Positions 24,361-32,941 of a stretch of 64,000 bases of DNA are shown piece by piece (position 1 is the first letter of the stretch; the number at the start of each line of letters is the position of its first letter). A model generated the notes under the pieces. It did no database searches and was not told where the DNA came from. It was given only the letters and a program-made list of their open reading frames with translations. The position numbers were made by a program, and so were the translations under genes. Source of the DNA: Palsa-504 sp963818225 (lineage in GTDB: Bacteria; Actinomycetota; Actinomycetes; Streptosporangiales; Streptosporangiaceae); contig CAWFRO010000005.1 in the NCBI GenBank assembly GCA_963818225.1, forward strand, positions 372,001 through 436,000, read 5' to 3'.

Positions 24361-24745
24361 TCACGGCAGCCGGACATAGCCGTGGCGGCTCTTCCACAGG
24401 CAGTACGTCTCGAAGGCGAGCTTCATGGCACGGACCTCGGGGCCCGGGATCATCACGCCGCCCTTCCGCAGCGGGAGCATACGGCCGGCCAGGATCAGCA
24501 CGCCGTTTATGCCGGCGTCCATCATGCCGACCGCAGCCACTTCACCGAACTCCTCATGGCTGCCCGGCGGCTCGCCCCTGATCGCCGCGGCGATGTTGCG
24601 GGCGCTGACGCTGGCCATGGACTCGACACAGGGAACCTGGCCTGCGGGATCCCGATCGGCACGGCGGTATGCCACCGAACCGGGACCTGCGCGGCGATGC
24701 CGACCGCGTAGATCTCCGAAGCTGGAGCAGGAGCTGGCCAAGGCC
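24361..24745 (-). pseudogene. C-terminal remnant of an FAD-dependent (sulfide:quinone-type) oxidoreductase
   Basis: The minus strand encodes MMDAGINGVLILAGRMLPLR, VMIPGPEVRAMKLAFETYCL and a WKSRHGYVRLP end, the C-terminus of a sulfide:quinone-reductase-like flavoprotein. Further 5', EIYAVGIAAQVPVRW and PIGIPQA are in a different frame from ESMASVSARNIAAAI, so the gene is frameshifted near 24640 and lacks its FAD-binding N-terminus. It is a decayed gene at the right edge of the island. Confidence 0.6.
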
Positions 24746-25078
24746 GCTTCGTGGTCGATGTGCAGCCAAAACATGGCCGCCATAACGGGAAAAGTGCGGC
24801 CTAATCCCGACACGCGTGTAGCCAAACACGGACGCTAGACCTCGCGAAGACCCAAGAGACGAAAAAGGAAACATGCGGGCGAGCGGAATATGAACAATCC
24901 GTACGCAGCCGCGGCCGGACCTCGGAGCCCGGCATTAACGGCACTCTCCGCCTGGGCACAGGAAGATCACCAGCCTTCGCCCATGAGCAAGAGCTCCTCC
25001 GGCAGCCGGGTCAGCGTGGCGGGCATCGGCAGGGTTAAGATACATCTCGTTGATGGATTTGAGTCTGGAGGGAGCGCG
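24746..25078. other. intergenic stretch before the DUF1707 gene
   Basis: About 330 bp at the island border. The frame of the next gene is open upstream of its start, but the translated product has no motif and no SD. AT-richer patches at 24830-24890 and 25030-25070 may hold the DUF1707 gene's promoter. Confidence 0.35.
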
Positions 25079-25789
25079 ATGGACACAACGAACGGGGACA
25101 CAAACAGCCCGGCGGTCCCGATCGGGCCGGAGGCGGCGACGGGCTCGGGCCCGGCGGTCCCGGCCGGGCCGGAGGCGGCTGGGGGCTCGGGTCCTGCGGA
25201 GGCCGGCCACGGGCCGGCGGTGCGGGCTTCGGATCGCGAGCGGGATGTGGTGGTGCAGCGGGTCCAGCAGGCGTTCGCCGAAGGACGGCTGGACGATACC
25301 GAGTTCGATGAGCGGATGCGGACCGCGCTCACGGCGCGCACGCACGCGGACCTGGACATCCTGCTGGCCGACCTGCCCGCCGAGACGGCGGCGCCGGGGC
25401 CGGCGCCCGTCGCCGCCGGGAGGGGGCCGGGGCGGTTCGCGGTCGCGCTGAAGAGCTCGGTCCGGCGGGGCGGGCGCTGGCGGGTGCCCGAGCGGTACAC
25501 GACGGTCGTCTACAAGGGGGCCGGGTGGCTGGACCTGCGGGCCGCCGAGCTCAGCGGCCCGGACACCACGTTTCTCGCGGTGGCCTATAAATCCACGGTG
25601 ACGATCCTGGTACCTCCCGGGGTGCGGGTCGAGATGACCGGCTTCGGCGTTACCCAGGGCGAGGACGAGGACGACCCGGGCTACCAGCCGCCGAACGACG
25701 CCCCGGTGATCCACGTACGCGGCGTCGCGTACAAAGGCACCGTGGAGATCACCAGCCGGCCGCCAGTGCGTCCGGCACTGCGCCGGTAA
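25079..25789 (+). CDS. DUF1707 / LiaF-C-like protein
   Basis: 236 residues from ATG 25079 (SD GGAGGGA). A Gly/Pro/Ala-rich leader contains a near-repeat of AVPIGPEAATGSGP. The DUF1707 (SHOCT-like) helical domain follows at about 48-100 (RASDRERDVVVQRVQQAFAE to HADLDILLADLP). The C-terminal half is a beta-rich domain like the cell-wall stress protein LiaF, with two FLAVAYKSTVTI-type strands. It is probably cytoplasmic or peripheral. A second DUF1707 protein starts at 63831. Confidence 0.75.
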   Translation: MDTTNGDTNSPAVPIGPEAATGSGPAVPAGPEAAGGSGPAEAGHGPAVRASDRERDVVVQRVQQAFAEGRLDDTEFDERMRTALTARTHADLDILLADLPAETAAPGPAPVAAGRGPGRFAVALKSSVRRGGRWRVPERYTTVVYKGAGWLDLRAAELSGPDTTFLAVAYKSTVTILVPPGVRVEMTGFGVTQGEDEDDPGYQPPNDAPVIHVRGVAYKGTVEITSRPPVRPALRR

Positions 25790-25825
25790 CGGCGGGTCAG
25801 CACTGCGCCGGTAACGGCGGGTCAG
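25776..25825. repeat. exact 25-bp tandem duplication across convergent gene ends
   Basis: 25776-25800 and 25801-25825 are identical. The unit contains TAA for the rightward DUF1707 gene and TCA (TGA on the minus strand) for the leftward gene, so both genes end within the repeat. Confidence 0.9.
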
Positions 25826-26081
25826 CAGAGCCAGGGCCGGCCTCGCGGCACCGGATGTCGTGCGGCGGCTCGTAGAACGTGGCGTCCCGGCGCTGGGCGT
25901 GGCAGGCCTGGCAGGTCACCAGCAGGTGCCCCATGCCCCGGCCGCGCTCGGCTCCTTCCTGGGCGGCCGTGCAGATACACGGTTTCCAGCCGACCCGGGC
26001 CTGGCCCGGCCACAACGGATGGCCGAACGGGCAGCGCTGCGGCTTGTGCTCGAACAGGGGCACCGGCATAAAGATGATCAT
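25797..26081 (-). CDS. small Cys/His-rich (zinc-ribbon-like) conserved protein
   Basis: 94 residues. Cys and His appear in pairs: CPFGHPLWPGQ, KPCICTA, VTCQACHAQ and a final DIRC. This suggests a small zinc-binding protein. I recognise the type as a conserved actinobacterial hypothetical but know no function. The start could be ATG 26081 or the Met four codons later. It is convergent with the DUF1707 gene, ending within the duplicated unit. Confidence 0.6.
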   Translation of the reverse strand: MIIFMPVPLFEHKPQRCPFGHPLWPGQARVGWKPCICTAAQEGAERGRGMGHLLVTCQACHAQRRDATFYEPPHDIRCREAGPGSADPPLPAQC

Positions 26082-26234
26082 GCCAGTTTACCTGCTCATC
26101 GCGCTAGTTCGAAGATAATAACTAACCACGCGAAGGCGGGTGGTGACAGTGCGGCCCGTGCGGGCGGCGCTGGCGTTACCAACGGGCGGCCGGGTTCGTC
26201 AGTGCTATGAGCGACGGCGAGAGAGGATGGATCG

Positions 26235-27140
26235 ATGGCCGATCAGCAGGAGCTGGCCCGACGGTTCGAGGACCAGCGCGGGCACCTGCGCGCGGTGGCG
26301 TACCGGATGCTCGGCTCGCTGACCGAGGCGGACGACGCGGTGCAGGAGGCGTGGCTGCGCCTGGCCCGGGCCGGCGCCGATGACGTGGCCAACCTGGCCG
26401 GCTGGCTGACCACGGTGACCGGGCGGATCTGCCTGGACATGCTCCGCTCGCGCGCCGCCCGGCGGGAGGAACCGCTGGACATGCACCTGCCGGACCCGGT
26501 GATCAGCTACTACGACGGCGGCGACCCCGAGCACGAGGCGCTGACCGCGGACGCCGTCGGCCTGGCGCTGCTGGTGGTGCTGGAGATGCTGACCCCGGCC
26601 GAACGGCTGGCGTTCGTCCTGCACGATCTGTTCGGGGTGCCGTTCAGCGAGATCGGGCCGATCGTGGGCCGGACGCCGGACGCGGCGAAGACTCTGGCCA
26701 GCCGGGCGCGGCGCCGGGTCCGGGACGGGGCGGTCGGGCCGGACGCCGACCTGGGCCGCCAGCGCGAGATCGTAACCGCCTTCCTGGCCGCCGCGCGGGC
26801 CGGTGACTTCGGCGCGCTGATGGAGCTGCTGGATCCGGACGTGGTCCTGCGCGCTGACGTCGGCGCCCGGGCGCCGCGTGGCTTCGCGCCGCTGATCCGG
26901 GGTGCGGCCGAGGTGGCCGGGCGTGCGCTGCTGTTCTCCCGGCCCGAGACCTCCGTGCAGCCGGTGCTGGTCAACGGCGCGGCGGGCGTGCTCAGCTGGC
27001 AGGACGGCAGGCTCTTCGCGGTACTCGGCTTCACCGTCGCGCACGGCGCGATCGTCGAGATCGAGGTCCTGGCCGACCCCGAACGACTGGAGCGGCTCGG
27101 GCTGAATCAGGGGCCGTCGGCCGGCGGGCGCCCGGTATAG
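26235..27140 (+). CDS. SigJ/ECF41-type sigma factor with SnoaL-like C-terminal domain
   Basis: 301 residues. Sigma region 2 (about 1-75: LRAVAYRMLGSLTEADDAVQ), region 4 (about 110-165: LTPAERLAFVLHDLFGVPFS), then an NTF2/SnoaL-like C-terminal extension from about 175 to 290, the ECF41/SigJ architecture in which the extension regulates activity. ATG 26235 is used. Such factors often control a neighbouring carboxymuconolactone/oxidoreductase gene; none is adjacent. Its 3' end overlaps the convergent citrate synthase by 34 bp. Confidence 0.85.
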   Translation: MADQQELARRFEDQRGHLRAVAYRMLGSLTEADDAVQEAWLRLARAGADDVANLAGWLTTVTGRICLDMLRSRAARREEPLDMHLPDPVISYYDGGDPEHEALTADAVGLALLVVLEMLTPAERLAFVLHDLFGVPFSEIGPIVGRTPDAAKTLASRARRRVRDGAVGPDADLGRQREIVTAFLAAARAGDFGALMELLDPDVVLRADVGARAPRGFAPLIRGAAEVAGRALLFSRPETSVQPVLVNGAAGVLSWQDGRLFAVLGFTVAHGAIVEIEVLADPERLERLGLNQGPSAGGRPV

Positions 27141-28395
27141 ACGGCGCGGGGGCGCAGCGGCCCGGGACCCGCGTAGGCCTCCAGGGCGTGGGCGATCCAG
27201 CCCGCGGTGCGGGCCACGGCGAAGATCGTCTCCCCGGAACCCCTGATCATGCCCGCCACCCGGGCCAGGGTGGCCACGGCGAAATCGATGTTCGGCTCGG
27301 GCAGGGACTTGCGCCTGGCCTCGGCCAGCACGGCGTCGGCCACCGCGAGCGGCCCGGATTTCGGCGCGGCGCGGCGGACCAGGCCGAGCAGCAGGACCGC
27401 GCGGGGGTCGCCGGCCGGGTACGCGAAATGCCCGAACCCGGGGATATGCTCCCCGCGCCGCAGCAGTTCGCCCAGGACGCGGGGGGCGTCATCCGGGCCG
27501 CTGGCCGCGGCCAGCATCAGCTCGGCGCCCAGGGTCGCCCCGCCGTGCAGTGCGCCGCTGACCGCGGCCATCCCCGTCTGGACCACGGCGTACGGATCCG
27601 CCCGCACCGACGCGGCGGCCCGCGCGGCCAGCGTGGAGGCGGCGAGCTCGTGATCGGCCAGCAGCACCAGCGCGGCCGACAGGGCCCGGAGCAGGGTGGG
27701 GCTGGGCCGGCCGCCGCGCAGGCGCGACCACAGCCGGTCCACGATCGGATAATCCGGATCCGGATAATCCGGTGCGGGGTGATCCGGATGTCGGGGTGAT
27801 CCGGTGTGGGGGCCGCTGGGGGCAGGCAGTCCACCAGCCCGGCGATGATGCTCCGGCCGGCCGCGCACACCGCTTGCGGATCCAGGTGCAGGCGCAGCGG
27901 ATCGGTGGTGGCCATGGCCGGCACGATCACCTGGAGCCGCTCGAGCGGCAGCGTTCCGGCCGGCAGCGCGGCCTGCGCGCCCCGGCCCACCTCCAGCGCG
28001 GCGGGCGTCGCCTGCCACGGGGCGGAGGGCACAGCCTGGCGGGCCCCGAGGCTGGCCCCCGGCCTGTTGGGGAGCTCGCCGGTCCACAACAGCTCGGCCA
28101 CGTCCTCGAAGGAGCGGCTGGCGGCGAGCCCGGCCGCATCGAGGCCGCGGTAGCGCAGCCGGCTGGCCGAGATCTGGGTGATGGCCGACTCGACCGTGAT
28201 GTCCACGACACCGGCCGGGCGCCGCGGCCGGCCCCGCCGGGCCAGCTGCTCCACCTCGTCGGGATCGAACAGGCTGCCGCGGCCATCGGCGGCCTTGTCC
28301 CGGTGCAGCAGGCCGCGGCTGACGTAAGCGTAGAGCGTCGCGGGCTTCACACCGAGCCTGCGAGCCGCCTCGCCGGCGGTCAGGAACTCGGTCAT
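27107..28395 (-). CDS. citrate synthase-like enzyme with N-terminal MerR-type HTH, frameshifted
   Basis: The start ATG 28395 encodes a helix-turn-helix (LTAGEAARRLGVKPATLYAY), then a citrate-synthase small/large domain. Conserved catalytic residues sit in the second frame: His in SGALHGGATLGAEL, His in PGFGHFAYPAGDP and Asp in EPNIDFAVATLA. The two parts are in different frames, switching at about 27770-27800 inside a microsatellite-like GGATAATCC/GGATCC array. With the frame repaired, the product is about 430 residues, normal for this HTH-fused family. It condenses acetyl-CoA with a 2-oxoacid. Divergent from the 28511 gene. Confidence 0.7.
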
Positions 28396-28458
28396 CCGGC
28401 CAGCACCGGGCTGGTCGAGGGGATGGTCATGCGGGCACCACGGATCCGTTCGGTATAG

Positions 28459-28501
28459 TTGATCTTAATCAATATTGACTGATATTGACCACGATGGTCA
28501 A
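28459..28501. promoter_or_regulatory. palindromic operator region between divergent genes
   Basis: An AT-rich island in GC-rich DNA: TTGATCTTAATCAA at 28459-28472, direct repeat ATATTGAC at 28473-28480 and 28483-28489, and the perfect dyad TTGACC-N5-GGTCAA at 28485-28501. It lies between the HTH-citrate synthase and the homocitrate-synthase-like gene, likely the target of a regulator controlling both. Confidence 0.6.
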
Positions 28502-28510
28502 CCTTGATCC

Positions 28511-29758
28511 ATGTCAACGATTCACTTTCTCGACGTGACCAACCGGGACGGGGTGCAGACCGCGCGCACCGGGCTGTCCAAGTTCGGCAAGGTCATGGTG
28601 AACTTCTACCTGGGGCGCCTGGGCGTGGCGCAGTCCGAGATCGGGTTCCCGTTCCTGTTCCACGAGGTGCCCTACGTCCGGGCCTGCCTGGCGCTGGCCG
28701 AGGCGGGAGCGTTCGGGGACCTGCGGCTGTCCGGCTGGTGCCGGGCGGTCCCGGCCGACGTGGAGGCCGCGGTCGCGGTCACCGGGCCCGGGGGGCACGG
28801 GCTGCGCCATTACAACGTGTCGATCTCCACCTCGGACCAGATGATCGCGCACAAGTTCCGCGGCAGGCTCGACCGCGAGGCGATCATCGGCGAGATGACC
28901 GCGGCCGTGGCGGCGGCCCGGGCCGGCGGGGCGGAGACGATCGGGGTCAACGCCGAGGACGGTTCCCGCACCGACGACGGCTACCTGATGGAGTTCGCGC
29001 TGGCGGCCCGGGAGGCGGGCGCGTCGCGGGTCAGGTACTGCGACACCATCGGCGGCGACTCGCCCGGGCGGATCAGGGAGCGGTTCGCCAAGCTGGCCTC
29101 CGCGGTCGGCCTGCCGGTCGAGACGCACTGCCACAACGACCTGGGCATGGCCGTGGCGAACTCGGTGTCCGGCGCGCTCGGCGACCTGGACGCCGGGCAG
29201 GACGCATGGGTCAACACCTGCGTGAACGGGATCGGCGAGCGGGCCGGGAACGCCGACCTGCTGTCGTGCATCCTGGCTTTCTCGCATGCGTTCGGCGTCG
29301 GCGACGCGGTGTCTGTCGGTGATCCGCTGGACCTTTCTTGGGCCCGGAGGTTCGGGCTGTGGGCGTCCTACGCGTTCGGGCAGCCGCTGCCGCCGGCCTG
29401 GCCGGGAATCGGCCGCAACGCGTTCGCGCACGAGTCCGGGATCCACGCCGACGGGGCGCTGAAGGACCGCGGCAACTACGAGCTGTACGACGACGCGACG
29501 CTCGGGCCGTTCCCTTCGGACTGGTTTGCGCGCGAGGGACGGGTGGTGCTGACCGGCGAGTACGGCGGCAAGGCCGGGTTCCGGCACGTGCTGGAGGCCT
29601 TGCGCATCACGGTGGCCGACGGCGACGAGGACCTGGTGTTCTCGCTGGTCCAGCTGTGCGCGGCGGCGACCGGCAAGCCGCTGACCGACGACGAGCTGCG
29701 GCTTATCGCGGGCTACCCGCACCAGCTGGCGCTGCTCTATCCTGGCCTGCTCAGCTAG
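28511..29758 (+). CDS. homocitrate/2-isopropylmalate synthase-family (HMGL-like) enzyme
   Basis: 415 residues. A TIM-barrel acyltransferase: the N-terminal DVTNRDGVQTARTGLS replaces the usual D-x-T-x-R-D-G metal motif, followed by ETHCHNDLGMAVANSV (HxH metal ligands) and VNTCVNGIGERAGNADL, typical of homocitrate and isopropylmalate synthases. The C-terminal part includes FAHESGIHADG. It condenses acetyl-CoA with a 2-oxoacid such as 2-oxoglutarate. No SD precedes ATG 28511, so a leaderless mRNA is possible. Divergent citrate synthase and operator suggest a shared short 2-oxoacid pathway. Confidence 0.8.
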   Translation: MSTIHFLDVTNRDGVQTARTGLSKFGKVMVNFYLGRLGVAQSEIGFPFLFHEVPYVRACLALAEAGAFGDLRLSGWCRAVPADVEAAVAVTGPGGHGLRHYNVSISTSDQMIAHKFRGRLDREAIIGEMTAAVAAARAGGAETIGVNAEDGSRTDDGYLMEFALAAREAGASRVRYCDTIGGDSPGRIRERFAKLASAVGLPVETHCHNDLGMAVANSVSGALGDLDAGQDAWVNTCVNGIGERAGNADLLSCILAFSHAFGVGDAVSVGDPLDLSWARRFGLWASYAFGQPLPPAWPGIGRNAFAHESGIHADGALKDRGNYELYDDATLGPFPSDWFAREGRVVLTGEYGGKAGFRHVLEALRITVADGDEDLVFSLVQLCAAATGKPLTDDELRLIAGYPHQLALLYPGLLS

Positions 29759-29836
29759 CCGGGCGCGATCGATGAATCCGGCGGCGCCGCCACGTCATAC
29801 TTGGTGAACCTGGCACCGACCGGAAGGAGTGCCGCG

Positions 29837-30421
29837 ATGCTCGACCTGACGCCCGCGACCGGGACGCTGGCCCGGATCGTGACGGACATCCGCGATGACC
29901 AGCTGACCGCGCCGACCCCCTGCCGGGGCTCGTCAGTGGCTGACCTGCTCGATCACGTCGACGGACTCTGCCTGGCCTTTACCGCGTCGGCGGCCAAGGA
30001 GGCCAGCAGCCGGGGGCCGTCGGCGGCGGACGGGACCCGGCTGGGCGCGGACTGGCGGACGCGCATACCGGCCCGGCTGGCCGAGCTGGCGGGGGCCTGG
30101 CAGGACGAGGCGGCCTGGTCCGGTATGACCAAGGCCGGGGGGCTGGATATGCCCTCGGAAGTCGCGGGCCGCGTGGCGATCAACGAGGTCGTGGTGCACG
30201 GCTGGGACCTCGCCGAGGCCACCGGGCAGGACTACGCCTGCGACAGCGAGCTGGTGCAGGCCGCCTCCTCGTTCGTGCAGTCCGTGGTGGCGCAGAACCC
30301 GGACGGGAGCCCGGGGCTGTTCGGGCCGCCGGTCGCCGTGCCGCAGGACGCGCCGGCACTCGACCGGCTCCTCGGCGCGACCGGCCGCGACCCCGCGTGG
30401 CGGCCGGGCGGCACGAGCTGA
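29837..30421 (+). CDS. TIGR03086/mycothiol-dependent DinB-like metal-binding protein
   Basis: 194 residues from ATG 29837 (SD GGAAGGAG). It is a four-helix DinB/maleylpyruvate-isomerase-like protein: LTAPTPCRGSSVADLLDHVD carries the first His ligand, and EVVVHGWDLAEATGQ the later one. Such proteins bind divalent metal and often use mycothiol as cosubstrate. The specific reaction is unknown. It stands as a single gene. Confidence 0.75.
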   Translation: MLDLTPATGTLARIVTDIRDDQLTAPTPCRGSSVADLLDHVDGLCLAFTASAAKEASSRGPSAADGTRLGADWRTRIPARLAELAGAWQDEAAWSGMTKAGGLDMPSEVAGRVAINEVVVHGWDLAEATGQDYACDSELVQAASSFVQSVVAQNPDGSPGLFGPPVAVPQDAPALDRLLGATGRDPAWRPGGTS

Positions 30422-30429
30422 CGCCTGCC

Positions 30430-30486
30430 CCGTGCTGGTCGATGGGCCGGTGCTGGTCGACGGGCCGGGCTGGTCGATGGGCCGCT
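30430..30486. repeat. three imperfect copies of a GCTGGTCGATGGGCCG unit
   Basis: Units near 30433, 30451 and 30468 repeat GCTGGTCGA(T/C)GGGCCG at 17-18 bp spacing in the gap before the M55 gene. Simple tandem slippage is the likely origin. Confidence 0.6.
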
Positions 30487-30555
30487 GTACCAGCAAGAGC
30501 AGGTACGAGGGACCGTTGACCAGCTAACCACGGGCCGTTCGGCAAAGATGGTCGC

Positions 30556-31410
30556 ATGAAGGTCTTTATCTCCTTCGACATGGAGGGCGTGGCCGGGATC
30601 TCCGACTGGTCGCAGTGCCGCGGGCCAGGGCAGCCGTACGAGGAGGGGCGGCGGCTGCTGCTCGGCGAGGTCAACGCCGCGATCGACGGGGCGCTGGCGG
30701 GCGGGGCAACCGAGATCGTCTGCAACGACTCGCACGGCACGATGAGCAACCTGGACCCGGCGGAGCTGCACGGGCAGGCCAGCTACGTGTCCGGGCGGCA
30801 CAAGCCGCTGTACATGATGCAGGGCCTGGACGCCGCCGCGGACGTGGTGTTCATGGTCGGCTACCACGGGTCGATATCGGGCCAGAGCTCGGTGCTGTCA
30901 CACACCTACAACCCCGCGGTGATCTCGCACGTCTCGCTGAACGGGAGCCGGGCCGGGGAAAGCGGGATCAACGCGCTGGCCGCGCTGGCCTGCCAGGCGC
31001 CGGTCGGGCTGATCACCGGGGACCAGCACACGATCGCGGAGGCGGACCCGTTCCTGCCCGACGCCGAGCGCGTCGTGGTCAAGGAGTCCTTCACCCGGTT
31101 CGGCGCGGCCAGCCTGCACCCGGAGGTGGCCCGCGAGCTGATCGCCGACGCGGCGCGGCGGGCGGTGGCGCGGGCGGCGCCCGGGCGGGCCGTGCCCGGG
31201 CTGGCCGTGTTGGGGCCGCCCGCCATCTCGCTGCCGGCCATGCTCGAAGTGCACATGCAGACGGCGGACATGGCCGAGGTGGCCTCGTGGGTGCGCGGAG
31301 CCGACCGGACCGGCGTGCGGACGGTGAGCATCAGCGGGGAAGACCCGATGGCGATGTTCAGGTCGTTCGTCGCGGTGGTCTACATCACGCGGGTCTCGGA
31401 GGGACGCTAG
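30556..31410 (+). CDS. M55 D-aminopeptidase (DppA-like)
   Basis: 284 residues. Family M55 zinc peptidases release D-amino acids from D-Ala-containing peptides. The ligand positions match those of DppA closely: Asp8 and Glu10 in SFDMEGVAG, His60 in NDSHGTM, His104 in GYHGS and a Glu near 135 in RAGESGINA. A His in LSHTYN is the probable catalytic residue. ATG 30556 is used. It may recycle cell-wall peptides. It stands alone, convergent with a VOC gene. Confidence 0.85.
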   Translation: MKVFISFDMEGVAGISDWSQCRGPGQPYEEGRRLLLGEVNAAIDGALAGGATEIVCNDSHGTMSNLDPAELHGQASYVSGRHKPLYMMQGLDAAADVVFMVGYHGSISGQSSVLSHTYNPAVISHVSLNGSRAGESGINALAALACQAPVGLITGDQHTIAEADPFLPDAERVVVKESFTRFGAASLHPEVARELIADAARRAVARAAPGRAVPGLAVLGPPAISLPAMLEVHMQTADMAEVASWVRGADRTGVRTVSISGEDPMAMFRSFVAVVYITRVSEGR

Positions 31411-31417
31411 GTCGGGC

Positions 31418-31921
31418 TCAGGTGGACGAGCCGGCGGCGGCGCCGGTGACCTGATCGCGGCCCCAGCGGGCGATGGTGGCGTCCCAGTCCAGCGGCAGCG
31501 TCGTGCCGCCGTTGGCCGTCTCCGCCGCCCAGTCCTCGGCGGGTACGCGCCACATGACCTCGAACTCGATGCCGCTCGGGTCCTTGGCGTACAGGGACTT
31601 GGACACGCGGTGGTCGCTCTCCCCCACCAGCGCCCCGGCCTCCAGCAGCCGGGCCCGGATGTCGGCCAGGTCGCCGAGCGTGCCGACTTCCCAGGCCAGG
31701 TGGTAGAGCCCGGGATGTTCGGGGCGATCGGGCGCCTGGCCGGTGCCGATCTCGAACAGGCCGAGGTCATGGTCGTTGGCCGAGTCCGGCGCACGCAGGA
31801 ACGCGGCCCGGCCGGGGATCTCCATGCGGACCTCGAAGCCGAGGGCCTGCCGGTAGAAGTCCACGCTGCGCTGCAGACCGTGGACGTACAGGACAGCATG
31901 GTTGAGGCGGCGGACGGCCAT
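31418..31921 (-). CDS. VOC-superfamily (glyoxalase/extradiol dioxygenase fold) protein
   Basis: 167 residues from ATG 31921. Two beta-alpha-beta-beta-beta modules are visible: LNHAVLYVHGLQRSVDFYRQ starts the first (His ligand near residue 9), LYHLAWEVGTLGDLADIRAR the second, and YAKDPSGIEFEVMW supplies the closing Glu ligand. The VOC fold with metal-binding His/Glu suggests a dioxygenase or glyoxalase-like activity of unknown substrate. Confidence 0.75.
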   Translation of the reverse strand: MAVRRLNHAVLYVHGLQRSVDFYRQALGFEVRMEIPGRAAFLRAPDSANDHDLGLFEIGTGQAPDRPEHPGLYHLAWEVGTLGDLADIRARLLEAGALVGESDHRVSKSLYAKDPSGIEFEVMWRVPAEDWAAETANGGTTLPLDWDATIARWGRDQVTGAAAGSST

Positions 31922-31946
31922 CGGCGCATCCCTCCCGATAACGCGG

Positions 31947-32141
31947 CTAGCGGATCTGCTGGCGCTGCCGACGACGAAGCTCACGGTACCGGCGCCGCTG
32001 CGAGTCATCGAGCATCAACCAGGCCGCAGCCGGGATCGCAATCGCGGCCGCGATTACGGCCAGGGCCACCCACGGGCTGATGATGAACAGGATCAGGCCG
32101 ACGACGACCCCCGCGATACCCCACTTCAAGTGCGGTGACAT
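31947..32141 (-). CDS. small two-helix membrane protein
   Basis: 64 residues from ATG 32141, chosen for GGAG 5 nt upstream. It has two hydrophobic helices (GIAGVVVGLILFIISPWVAL and an Ala/Ile-rich second) and a very basic C-terminal tail rich in Arg/Gln. Its orientation would put the basic tail in the cytoplasm. Function unknown. Confidence 0.55.
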   Translation of the reverse strand: MSPHLKWGIAGVVVGLILFIISPWVALAVIAAAIAIPAAAWLMLDDSQRRRYRELRRRQRQQIR

Positions 32142-32346
32142 GCTGACTCCGATCAGTCTCATCCGGGCCGGTCCTGCGGATTCCCCCGGGCCAGCCCAGC
32201 TCCCCCTAGCTTATAGTGCCCCGGCGGATGTTGGCCGCTCGGCCGATTCCGCGGCCGGCCGATCCGGTCCGCGGGCAGATCGGGCCACGCAGTACGCTGC
32301 GGGCAAAGAAGATCACGACCTGCTTGATCGAACCTGGGAGGGCCTC

Positions 32347-32925
32347 GTGACGATCGCGATGCCGGTGGAACCCGAGGCCAACGAGCTGCTGAGCCGCGAT
32401 CCGCTCGCCCTGCTGATCGGCATGGTCCTGGACCAGCAGGTACCACTGGAGCGCGCCTTCAGCGCGCCGCTCGACCTGGCCCGTCGGCTCGGCCACGAGC
32501 CGACGGCAGCGGAGCTGGCCGACTTCGACCCGGTGGCGCTGGCGGGCATCTTCTCCGAGCGCCCGGCGCTGCACCGCTACCCGAAGGCGATGGCAGGCCG
32601 GGTGCAGGAGCTGGCCCGGCTGATCATGGACTCCTACGACGGCCAGCCCGAGCGGCTGTGGACGACGGCCAAGACGGGCACCGAGCTGCTCAGGCGGGTA
32701 TCGACGCTGCCCGGGTTCGGCGCGCAGAAGGCGCAGATCTTCGTGGCCCTGCTGGGCAAACAGCTGGGGGTGCGGCCGCGGGGCTGGCGCGAGGCGGCCG
32801 GGACGTTCGGCGCCCGGGGCTCGCACTTGTCGGTCGCCGACATAACAGACGCCGACTCGCTGGCCCGGGTGCGGTCGTACAAACAGGGGCTGAAGGCCGC
32901 GGCGAAAGCGGCGCGGACGCCGTAG
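32347..32925 (+). CDS. HhH-GPD-family DNA base-excision repair protein
   Basis: 192 residues from GTG 32347, preceded by GGGAGGG. The helix-hairpin-helix element is in LPGFGAQKAQIFVALLGKQL and the N-terminal helical part LALLIGMVLDQQVPLERAF matches HhH-GPD glycosylases of the short actinobacterial type. The iron-sulfur loop is absent. It probably removes damaged bases; specificity is unknown. Confidence 0.75.
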   Translation: MTIAMPVEPEANELLSRDPLALLIGMVLDQQVPLERAFSAPLDLARRLGHEPTAAELADFDPVALAGIFSERPALHRYPKAMAGRVQELARLIMDSYDGQPERLWTTAKTGTELLRRVSTLPGFGAQKAQIFVALLGKQLGVRPRGWREAAGTFGARGSHLSVADITDADSLARVRSYKQGLKAAAKAARTP

Positions 32926-32941
32926 GGGCCGCGGGCCGAGG

